Shown here piece by piece: positions 8,358 through 16,094 of a DNA stretch of 20,000 nucleotides (position 1 is the stretch's first letter; the number at the start of each line of letters is the position of its first letter). Origin of the DNA: Chromera velia (taxonomy: Eukaryota; Sar; Chromeraceae); NCBI GenBank assembly GCA_018398765.1, contig JAHBMJ010003647.1, positions 1 through 20,000 on the forward strand, in the 5' to 3' direction. The position numbers and the translations under genes were made by a program. The notes under the pieces are model-generated. The model worked only from the letters and a program-made list of their open reading frames with translations. It had not been told where the DNA came from and made no database searches.

Positions 8358-9062
8358 CTTTTTCAAAGCATTCGGTACTTTTTGGGCTGCCATGCAATGG
8401 CATCGCGAGCGCAATGTATGGTACGTTTACTCATACATATATATATGCCTGTTTGACCTTCCTTGCAGTTCCTCTGCCTTCCAACATCTTCCAATGATCG
8501 TCCGATCAAAGTTTAATTGAATGTCCACCAGATCGATCTAGAAGGAGTCCTGAGTGCCTCCTTGAAGAATCATTTCGAAGCACAAGAATCAGAGAGACGG
8601 TTTGAGATTCAGACTGAGAATTGAACACCGAGACAGCGGGCAGGTCGATCTCAAAGTGCTTTGGCCATACGTCTATCGACACTTCCTGCGACAGTGCATG
8701 ATTCCTCGAGCTTTGAGATCGAATAACTAGAAGAGAGCCAGATATCCTAGCTGACAGTTTTTGGCGTCGATCCACCTGCTTGTCCTCCTTCCAACAGACG
8801 CTGATCGTGCCGTCGCCTTCCTTCAAGTTGAAGGTGATCGAGGCACCTGTGGTGAGTCTGTTCTCTCTTGCTCTCTTCTTCGATGTCAACTTCATAATTT
8901 GCTTCTTTACAACTGTTTTGATTGCATAACAGTAGTCTAAAGCTTGCGAGTTTGCGAATCTGTGCAGGTGACCGTTAAAGCAAACGAGGCCGCAGGAAGC
9001 CTTGTTCCTTCTTGACACTCACCTCCTGACGTCAAAACCGTCTACCTGTCTGCATTGACACG
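8358..9062. other. Region upstream of the CBM20 gene
   Basis: This 705-bp gap has ordinary base composition. Besides the possible minus-strand exon it holds plus-strand splice-like sites (8785-8799 acceptor, 8851 donor, 8967 acceptor) compatible with 5' UTR introns. An in-frame TGA just upstream of 9063 shows that the CBM20 frame is not simply open further 5'. Confidence 0.4.
8506..8846 (-). CDS. Possible terminal exon of a hypothetical gene
   Basis: A 113-codon open stretch to a stop at 8506, following a good minus-strand acceptor (CTCACCACAG just upstream of 8846); a minus-strand donor GTGAGT at 9022 could bound a 176-bp intron. The predicted sequence alternates hydrophobic and polar residues like a beta-rich domain and ends in a Ser/Arg-rich tail, but I recognise no family, and no coding exon 1 with a start codon was found in the matching frame. 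The + strand of the same region also has strong splice signals (acceptor ending at 8799, donor GTGAGT at 8851, acceptor ending at 8967) that could belong to 5' UTR exons of the next gene. Strand and coding status are unresolved. Confidence 0.25.
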
Positions 9063-10748
9063 ATGAAGGGGTTCATCGCCTTCATTGCACATTGCCCGGA
9101 GTTGCGAGAAAATCAGCGCGTTGTGGTTGTGGGAGAGTGCCCTGAGCTGGGTGGGTGGAAGTTGGGTGGTGCGTTGTCTCTGAGTCCTGCACCGTGCGGG
9201 CGTCCGTGGTGGGCGTTAGGTGAGGTGAAGGTGAATCTCCCAGAATCCACGATGGGTGTCGCTGGAGATTTCGTGAATAGCGTGGGGACGGGGGAAGAGG
9301 GTGGGGGCTTGGGGGTGTCAGAATTGAAGTTTCGACTGCTTGCGATTCCGAACGATTGGCAGTGCACAGAATTGAAGTTTCGACTGCTTGCGATTCCGAA
9401 CGATTGGCAATGCACAGAATTGGAGGTTCCGCATCCTTGCGACTTCGTGTCTCTTGAGCCGTTGATGGAGGGAGACTTCCATATCGTGCATCTCGTTGGT
9501 GCGCCTCCTCTTTCTGACCGCTCTTCGGTCGGAGCAAGAGGAGTCAACACAATCCATGTCTGTGCAGAGGGAGGAGAGGGGCAGGAGAGAGAGGTGGTTG
9601 GGATTTCGGTTGAATGGGGCGTCGCTGAGAGCGTGCAGCTCGCTCTTCTCCCTTTGCCCACGAACAGACAGACGGAAAACCTGCACAGAGAATATCAGCA
9701 TAATGGTCTGTCTGAGAGCCAGTCAGAGATTGCGTGTCCGCCTTTCTCAGAGGAAAGAACCGAAAAGACGTCCAGAATTGAGAAAGGAAGTGGTGGTTCA
9801 GAGGGCGTCCCCATTTGCCGCCCCCAGTCAGCTGTCAAATCCCAAAGATCTTATCATGACAGGGGAAGCGATGAGGGCAACCACCCCGCTGACTTCGTGT
9901 CTGACCACCCTCCAACCCTTCCCCCCCAGCCTTCGAACTCCTTGCAGCTGCCGACGCGTGTTCGAATCCATCATGTACAGTCAGAAGAGAGGCAGAGTGG
10001 GAAGGCAGATGTCTTGGCTGTTTCCATGAAGCGTCGCCAGCCAGAGAGTGCACTCACTCAGGTGGACGCTAATGAGTGCGATGAGGAGTCTGGCTGTCCC
10101 GGTGAGAGGAAGGGGGGGGGGTTGTGGAGGGAGGGGAGGGAGGGGAGGGAGGGGGAGTGTCTGCGGCAAGAGAAGCAGCATCGGTTGACTGTGTCTCTTT
10201 CGGACTCTGCCCCTCTCTCTTCTGAATTGTGTAGAAGGAGAGGGGATCTGATCGCTGGAGGGAGAGGGGGTGTGTCCGAGAATGATTGTCGAAGAGGAGA
10301 GGGGGGGGAGGTGAAGCGGAACCGCCATGGGCAGATTCTTTGCTTGCATGGACGGGTTCGCACCAGATGCAAGGAGTGTGGAGGTGGAAGCATCTGTGAG
10401 CACGGTCGCATCCGCTCGCAGTGCAAGGAGTGCGGGGGGAAGAGCCTCTGCGAGCACGGTCGGCCGCGACACCAGTGCAAGGAGTGTGGGGGAAAGGGTA
10501 TCTGTGAGCACGGTCGGCCGCGACACCAGTGCAAGGAGTGTGGGGGAAAAGGTATCTATGAGCACGGTCGGCTGCGACACCAGTGCAAGGAATGTGGGGG
10601 AAAGGGTATCTGTGAGCACGGTCGCATCCGCTCGCAGTGCAAAGAGTGCGGGGGGAAGGGCATCTGTAAGCACGGTCGGCTGCGACACCAGTGCAAGGGG
10701 TGTGGGGGAAAGGGCATCTGTGAGCACGGTCGCATCCGCTCGCGGTGA
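9063..10748 (+). CDS. CBM20 starch-binding protein with C-terminal Cys/His repeats
   Basis: Frame of 561 residues. Residues 1 to about 125 resemble a CBM20 starch-binding domain: VVVVGECPELGGWKLGGAL matches the family's 'vvGs.peLG.W' signature, followed by the RPWW motif (47-50) and KFRLLAIPNDWQ, which resembles the strand before the usual W-E. Residues 150-420 are a Ser/Glu/Gly-rich linker without a domain. From residue 427 there are 18-residue repeats C-x-H-G-R-x-R-x-x-C-K-x-C-G-G-x-x-x, probably metal-binding. One unit has Tyr for the first Cys (IYEHGR). No signal peptide is seen, so the protein is probably cytosolic or nuclear; starch binding would fit algae that store starch in the cytosol. 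ATG 9063 falls right at the domain start and an in-frame stop lies upstream. The frame ends at a TGA inside a repeat, and the repeats continue after it, so the C-terminus is doubtful. Confidence 0.75.
   Translation: MKGFIAFIAHCPELRENQRVVVVGECPELGGWKLGGALSLSPAPCGRPWWALGEVKVNLPESTMGVAGDFVNSVGTGEEGGGLGVSELKFRLLAIPNDWQCTELKFRLLAIPNDWQCTELEVPHPCDFVSLEPLMEGDFHIVHLVGAPPLSDRSSVGARGVNTIHVCAEGGEGQEREVVGISVEWGVAESVQLALLPLPTNRQTENLHREYQHNGLSESQSEIACPPFSEERTEKTSRIEKGSGGSEGVPICRPQSAVKSQRSYHDRGSDEGNHPADFVSDHPPTLPPQPSNSLQLPTRVRIHHVQSEERQSGKADVLAVSMKRRQPESALTQVDANECDEESGCPGERKGGGLWREGREGREGECLRQEKQHRLTVSLSDSAPLSSELCRRRGDLIAGGRGGVSENDCRRGEGGEVKRNRHGQILCLHGRVRTRCKECGGGSICEHGRIRSQCKECGGKSLCEHGRPRHQCKECGGKGICEHGRPRHQCKECGGKGIYEHGRLRHQCKECGGKGICEHGRIRSQCKECGGKGICKHGRLRHQCKGCGGKGICEHGRIRSR
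9321..9416 (+). repeat. 48-bp in-frame tandem duplication inside the CBM20 domain
   Basis: Two adjacent 48-bp copies (9321-9368 and 9369-9416) differ at one base, CAG versus CAA, which is synonymous. They encode ELKFRLLAIPNDWQCT twice, duplicating the Trp-bearing strand of the putative carbohydrate-binding domain. The near identity indicates a recent event or an assembly artefact. Confidence 0.9.
10112..10156 (+). repeat. G-run cluster in coding sequence
   Basis: A run of ten G's is followed by six further G-runs of three to five. It encodes a Gly/Arg/Glu low-complexity patch (GLWREGREGREGE). It is a strong G-quadruplex candidate on the coding strand and a likely site of sequencing length error. 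Confidence 0.8.
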
Positions 10749-10915
10749 AAGGAGTGCGGAGGTGGAAGCATCTGTGAGCACGGTCGCATTCGCTCTCAGT
10801 GCAAGGATTGTGCAGCGAAAATGTTGTGCGAGCACGGTCGGCGGCGCGATCGATGCACAGATTGCGGAGGGGCGCATCTCTGTTCACTCAAAGGACCACC
10901 GATACTGCTGGGAGT
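10341..10915 (+). repeat. 54-bp minisatellite encoding Cys/His repeats
   Basis: About ten 54-bp units, each encoding one 18-residue C-x-H-G-R-x-R-x-x-C-x-x-C unit, run from 10341 to about 10880. A degenerate eleventh unit follows in another frame (VHSKDHRYCWEC, 10881-10915). Middle units are nearly identical and alternate between 'RxRHQ' and 'RIRSQ' types, a pattern expected from unequal exchange. The last two in-frame units are more diverged. Confidence 0.9.
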
Positions 10916-10946
10916 GCCTCAAGTGGCTTCTTCTCTCCCTCATTGA
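10749..10946 (+). pseudogene. In-frame continuation of the Cys/His array beyond the TGA
   Basis: After the TGA at 10746-10748 the same frame stays open for 65 codons to a TGA at 10944. It contains the rest of repeat 8, then repeats 9 (SICEHGRIRSQCKDC) and 10 (LCEHGRRRDRCTDC). The TGA stands where other copies have the TGC for the second Cys, so one C-to-A change explains it. After LC near 10882 the Cys/His spacing resumes only in the next frame, indicating an additional small indel. A potential GTGAAAG donor at 10745 with acceptor CTCTCAG at 10799 would also remove the stop, but would lose repeats 9 and 10 from the Cys frame. Confidence 0.6.
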
Positions 10947-11550
10947 TCCCTCCACTTTGACGTTCTGTTCCCTTCGTCCCCTTCTTTGTGTCTTCCTGCA
11001 CGCATGTAAGATGAATGGATGGGGGCAGGAAGGGGTCCTTCTCGATTTGTCTAACAGGGAAAGGGGGATGAGGCGGTGAGTGCTGACGGTCTCGTTCAGT
11101 GGTGCTTGCCGTCTTTGTGTTCGTACGTGCATTGTGCGCAGGATTTCGGAGTAGGTGTGTTTGTGTCTGTCTGTTCAGTCTGCCCTCTTTCCTTGCTTGC
11201 CTCGATTTTGTGTGTCTCTACCCTCAGACATTTCGATCCTCGATCTGTCTCTCTTTCTCTTGAGCTACTTGCTTTGTCTTGTGCTCTCTTGGTCTCTGTC
11301 TCTGAGACTGTAGGGGGGCAGAGTCAGAAGAGCCGCAGAGACGGGAAGGGAGGAGAGGCATAACTGTGAGGAGATAGAAAAAGAAACGGAACATTTGCAA
11401 AAGAGGAAAAATTTTGGCGTGAGAGAGCGGTATGACTACAGATTGTTTTGATCTGTGTTCTAGAGATCTTTTCTTTTCCTTTATCCCCAAAACTGGCTGA
11501 CTGTTTGAAGGTCCTTTGATTTCCTCTTTTCGTCTGACCGGCCATGTGTT

Positions 11551-11593
11551 TTTCTTTTCCTTCTTTCTTTCCTTCCTTCCTTCCTTCCTTCCT
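11551..11593. repeat. (TTCC)n/(TTTC)n microsatellite
   Basis: About ten TTTC/TTCC units in a pyrimidine-rich stretch. Confidence 0.9.
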
Positions 11594-12039
11594 CAAAAGT
11601 TTCTTAAGACACTACAACATGGCGGAATCGCTCCTCTCTTTGGCCAGACTGTATGTATATTTGGCATAGCGACAATTTCTGGTTATTTTTACCGGCAGCT
11701 CACCACTACCCACTGTCGTCGTCTTCCCCCTTTCTCTATTTTTTTTTTCAGACATGCATCCCTCTGTGGACGTGTCTCATCAATGCACCCTTTTGTCTAC
11801 ACACTTCAGACACTGCCCCGAATTCTGCTTCTCGGCATAGGCTGTGATTCAGAAGGAATCCAAACGGGTGCTCGTGATGTCTCTTGAGATGGCTTCATAA
11901 AGAGGAAGGCACGTACTGGTTAGCGGTAGTTGAGGGGGGGAAGGGGGGCCGGGTGTCTCCCCGGTGAGAGGTCATTTCGACCAGAAAGCTTGAGGGAGTA
12001 AACACTGGCAGCGGAAAGTCAGTCAGGATTCACATGTTG

Positions 12040-12660
12040 TCATGTGACATAGCTCTGGATATATAGTACTTTAAATTGAGACTTGAACTTCTTTTAGTTC
12101 CCACTGAATTCTTATTAAATGTTTTTTGTTAAATTGCTATATAGTCAAATTGCTATTTGCATGTATATATATTGTTATCCACTACTAATTGCATGATATA
12201 GTATAAAATAATCATTGGCGGCTTAAAGAAAACTCGAGTTTATATTTACTATAAGTTATAACTTTCTAACATCATTGTTTAGTACAGCAATTGATTGATT
12301 AATTAATCGATTGATTGCAATAATTATATCTAAAATTATATTGAATGAATTAATATAATGGCTTAATTATTAGAATGATTTTAGTATCAATGGGCCTACC
12401 AATGGGCCTGCAGTAACACGGTTCAGCTATATATATGATATCTTTATAGACATATTTACATATTTAACACTGTATAGTAGATAATTTGTATAGTAATTTG
12501 TTTAATTCATTTTTTAAGGCTGGTATATGTAGTTTTGCACTTAAATTTTGAATAATCTTATCTTGTTGCTCAGCGTATGCCAGTACCGCAGTGATCTAGA
12601 CATTCAATTGATTAAGAGGCAAACTCGTATTATAAAGTATCGATCTGGTTGTTTTTCGTA
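12040..12660. other. AT-rich island
   Basis: Sharply more AT-rich than its flanks. It contains the palindrome GATTAATTAATC near 12298 surrounded by GATT repeats, two copies of AAATTGCTAT near 12131 and 12147, and two copies of CAATGGGCCT near 12388 and 12400. No coding frame is visible. It may be an old insertion, organelle-derived DNA or simply an AT-rich spacer. Confidence 0.5.
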
Positions 12661-13288
12661 CGATTCAATCACTAGGAAATTCGCTCAAAGGTCTTCTTGG
12701 CTCGGAATTTCCCAGATGTAAGAAGAGCACAGACTGTTTTTACTCTATTCTTCAGAGTATTTCCTGCGTGTAGTCAGAGACTACAAGTATCCATTGAGCA
12801 CTCAATCTGACGTTCACGTCGCCATCGCGTCCATTCCGGTGCCATTCTGCGACAAGGAACCGATCGTCGCCCAACGAGAGATGAGGTCTCAACGTTCGCA
12901 AGCAGAAAATGGAGGGTCTCGTCTGTCAGACCAGTAGTGGGGCTCAAACAGTAGGGGGCAGCAGCGTAGGAGAAAATAGCGAAAGAAAGCGGGGGGAAGA
13001 AGTATTTGGGCGAAAGTGAAGGGGACACGAGACAGAACAAAAATTCTTTACAATGGACAGGGAGGAAGAGAAGAGAGAGAGAAAGAGAGGCTCTTTTGTG
13101 GGGTGGAATAACTCTGCCAACATTATTCCTCCGAGGGAAGAGAGACCAGCAAACAACCAGACAGGCAGAAGAGCAGAGAGAGAGAGAAACGCTTGCCGGA
13201 GCTTTCCGACAGTGTTGCCTTCCACTCTCTCTCCCTCTCTTTCCCTTTCACGGTGTTTCTCTTTCCGACAGAAAATCTCTTTCTCCCT

Positions 13289-15559
13289 TCAGCCCTCAAG
13301 GGCCTTCAACGTCTCTTCGAACTTTTGTGCATTCAGAAGCGCCCCTGCTGTGCAAGCGTCGACCACCCCATTCTTCTCCACACCCTCAATGTTCAGATCC
13401 CCTTTGCACAGGTCCTGGAAGTCCATCACAGCCGCAATGTCTGAATCCTCCCATGGCGCCTCCCCTCCCAGGTTCTCTCTCACAGGGCACTGCCAGAGGA
13501 TCAACAGACGACGGAGGCAATCAATGTGGTCCCCCCTCATAGGCACACACTCCTCCACCTCCTCCACGCCCTGCAGCTTCTTCTCACCTGCCAGCAGGGC
13601 CTTCAGATGCACGTCGTCCTCTGCCACCTGCACACACAAACACAGGCACACAGGCAGACGGGCAGACAGAGAAACGTCATAAAGGTCAACTTTCTTTGAA
13701 GAGAGCGCTCCCCCCGTATTTACTCCCTTGCCGATCAACTGTAGTGGATTGAAAGGAAGTGGAGGTGGTGTGTAAGGATGGAGATAGATGTTTGCAGAAA
13801 CGAAGTTCACACACACACACACACACACATACATACATACATACATGCATACACACATACATACAATATTGTGTATACATATGCACACTTGTATTCATGC
13901 TGTGTGGATGATGCGGAAAGAAGGTAAAAGAGGAGAAGAAAAAAGAGCGTAGAAGCCAATGACGGAAGGAGGGCGGGAGAGAAGGCAGAAAGGAGCCAAG
14001 GAGGGACGGAAGAAAGGAAAGAAGAAAGGAAAGCAGAAAGGAAGGAAGAGGGAAAGCAAGCAAAGGCGGGGAGGAAGGCAAATTGTTCAATGAAGCAGCG
14101 ATGAAAGAGAGACAGAGCCGACCGTTCAGCCCGCCTTCAACCAAAACTGTCTGCTGACCTTTCGACAGTAGTCATACTTGTCTCTCCGTCTCTGTTGCTC
14201 CTGACGGATTGCCATCAATTCCTTTTCTCTTTTGATTCTTTCGGCTTCCTCCCTCGCTTCTCGTTCCTCCCTTTCCTTCTTCTCTTGCATTTTCGACGCT
14301 AGCAGCGCATACGGCGGCATCTCAATTTTCAAACGGGCCGCGTCCTCGTTCAACAAGCGACGCCACCAGATGGTGATGTCATCAGGGGTCAGTTCGTCTT
14401 TTCCGTACACTTCCCCTCCACTCCCCTTTCCGTCCCCCTCTTCGTCGGCAGCCTCATCTGCCCCCCCGGCCATCATTCTCTCCGCCTTCAAACGCTTCGC
14501 AAGACCGATCAGGTCTGCTTCCTCTGCCTCCAGAAAGACTGCGTCGGGAATTGCGTCAGAGAGCGCCCCTGACAAGTTCCAGAACTCATCGAGTAAGTCG
14601 ACGAAAAGGGGGAGGTCTGCAGGGGTGAATTTGCCGTTTTGCTTTCTGGTGAGATGGAAAACAGCCTCGATGTCGTCCAAGCGACGGACCGCCTCCCTCG
14701 CCCCTCTCTCTGCCTCGACCTCTTGACGGATTCCGTCGAAGAGCAGACGGTCCCTCTCAGCCAGACCGGGACTCTGCCCACCATTGTTCAGCGCGTCGGG
14801 GTGGTTGCGCATGATGTACTGTGCAAGCCAAGTGAGGGGGTTGAAGCGTTGGCGGAATCTTGTTTCATAGGGTCTGGGCTCTTTCTCTATTTTCATGGCT
14901 TTGGCCTCCAACAACAACCTCTCTCTTCTCTCTTGGCTGTCTGGGTTGGGGAGTTCCTGAAGCCCTGCGCCCTCTTTAGGGTCTTTGATGAATGATTCGA
15001 GCTGGACAGCTAGAGCTTCCAAGCCTCTGTTCAGAACAGGAAGAAGCTGATATGTTAGGAATGCATCTTCGTCCCTGCTATTGGGAGAAGAATAAGAAAG
15101 ACGACTGCCCTTTACACGGGAAATCAAATGACGGAGCTTTTCATATTCTTCAGCCACCAAGGTCTTAGTGAGGGGTGAGGTCTCACCAATGGAGGCAGCG
15201 GGTGTGTTTGCTGTCACAGCGTTGGTGTTGTCGTTTGCATTTGAATTTGCCTGTTGTTTTTGAGTCTTGGCTGCTGCCCTTGCAGCCAGTTTGTCTTTCA
15301 ATGGCGGGGCCATCTCTCCGGCCTTCTCAACCACCGATGCTGCTGCTGCTGCTGCTGCTTCGTTGTCCTCCATCCTAAAACTTTGGATTCGAGGAGGTGG
15401 CAGAGAAGTCAAGTGACGCAACTCCACCTCTTGGGGGAATCCGATTGCTTCTTTGAAGAGTTTGAAGAGATCTGCTCTGCCCCCTCCTCTACTCATGGGA
15501 ACGGCCACACACAAGCTCACACGACAACATCGCTTCAAACGCAACTTTCCACCCTTCAA
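13289..15559 (-). CDS. Dpy-30-like coiled-coil protein (2 exons)
   Basis: Exon 1 is 15559-14159 and exon 2 is 13627-13289; donor AAG/GTCAGC and acceptor GTGTGCAG join in phase 0 to give 579 residues. Residues 166-190 (AFLTYQLLPVLNRGLEALAV...) and 239-254 (FNPLTWLAQYIMRNHP) together look like the two helices of a Dpy-30/RIIa-type dimerisation motif (known form: 'VxPxLxxGLxxL...PxNPxxxLAxYLxxN'), split here by about 50 charged residues. A poly-Ala tract (about 68-74) comes from a GCA repeat. Residues about 425-465 are a Glu/Lys/Arg coiled coil. The C-terminal exon encodes a mixed helical region without a known domain. Such motifs occur in ciliary radial-spoke and adenylate-kinase-type proteins and in COMPASS, so a ciliary or scaffolding role is inference. 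Met22 (15496) and Met63 are alternative starts; the first 21 residues look poorly conserved. Confidence 0.65.
13628..14158 (-). other. Intron of the Dpy-30-like gene
   Basis: A 531-bp intron with (AC)n-(ATAC)n at 13808-13864 and a long purine-rich GGAA/GAAA stretch at about 13916-14080. Reading frames here on either strand are repeat artefacts. Confidence 0.65.
13808..13864. repeat. (AC)n-(ATAC)n microsatellite
   Basis: Eleven or so AC units followed by ATAC units with one ATGC interruption. Confidence 0.9.
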
Positions 15560-16094
15560 ACAAGCTCTCTTCTGTTTTCTTTTATGTATGATTGTCCGAC
15601 GAACTTCAAAGCAAAGCGTCTTTCAAGTTTCAAATTTCGTTTGAAATGATATGCATGATGAACAACGGATCGACAATGATGCATGCATGCATGCAGTACG
15701 TTTGAAATCTTAAAAAAAAAAAAAAACATGCATGCATGCACCGCGATACAGAGCCTCTTTGAAAAACGCGCGGCCGCGGGACCGCGCCGGCCGCGATCGA
15801 GTCTCGCGGACCGGGCGGCGCCGCCGCGCGGGGACCGCTCGTGAAGCCATTTGAAGCCGTCTACATCCGGCCAATGAGCATTTGTTCTTTTGTCAGGGAC
15901 TGAGGGGTGCCGACGTGTTCGGATCGATTCGCTAAACACATTGAGTCGACCGTAACAACGCAATCCGCATCTCCAGAGGACGCATACCTCGTTTCCAGTG
16001 CAGTGGCTTCAGTCTGATGCAGCACGATCGACACATGCTCTGAGTTCCGGAGACGGTCAGTTCGCGAGTGCTTTCCTGTGAAGTTTCGTAGAAG
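15560..16094. promoter_or_regulatory. Divergent promoter region
   Basis: The 535-bp gap lies between the Dpy-30-like gene (-) and the aldo/keto reductase gene (+). It contains two TGCATGCA tracts (15679-15696 and 15727-15740) separated by a 16-base poly-A, a very CpG-rich block at 15766-15840 with repeated GGCCGC and CGCG words, and a CCAAT box at 15871-15875. No start-site data; direction of each element is unknown. Confidence 0.55.

Larger units (their letters stand above)
10947..13288. other. Intergenic region, no gene recognised
   Basis: From about 10950 to 11500 the sequence is CT/GT-rich with short pseudo-ORFs, probably the 3' UTR of the repeat gene. A (TTCC)n tract lies at 11551-11593. 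A 123-codon frame at 11516-11887 (+) begins with repeat-derived Phe/Ser/Leu and shows no domain. From about 12040 to 12660 the DNA is AT-rich. Between 12700 and 13288 no frame is convincing; this part lies downstream of the minus-strand gene and may hold its 3' UTR. Confidence 0.55.

Noticed and set aside
9981-10887. Minus-strand frames (up to 298 codons) and the +1 plus-strand frame (10327-11079) across the 54-bp array
   Set aside because: A unit of 54 bp (a multiple of three) keeps every frame open once one unit is open; only the plus frame with C-x-H and C-x-x-C spacing makes structural sense. The tail of the +1 frame is kept only as evidence for a frameshift.
11516-11887. 123-codon frame (+) with hydrophobic start
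   Set aside because: The hydrophobic start comes from the TTCC microsatellite, and the rest has no recognisable domain or splice support.
13006-13682. Plus-strand frames opposite exon 2 of the Dpy-30-like gene
   Set aside because: Antisense shadows; the minus frame joins exon 1 in phase through good splice sites.
14232-14995. Plus-strand Ser-rich frames opposite exon 1 of the Dpy-30-like gene
   Set aside because: Antisense shadows of a Glu/Ala/Arg-rich coding strand.
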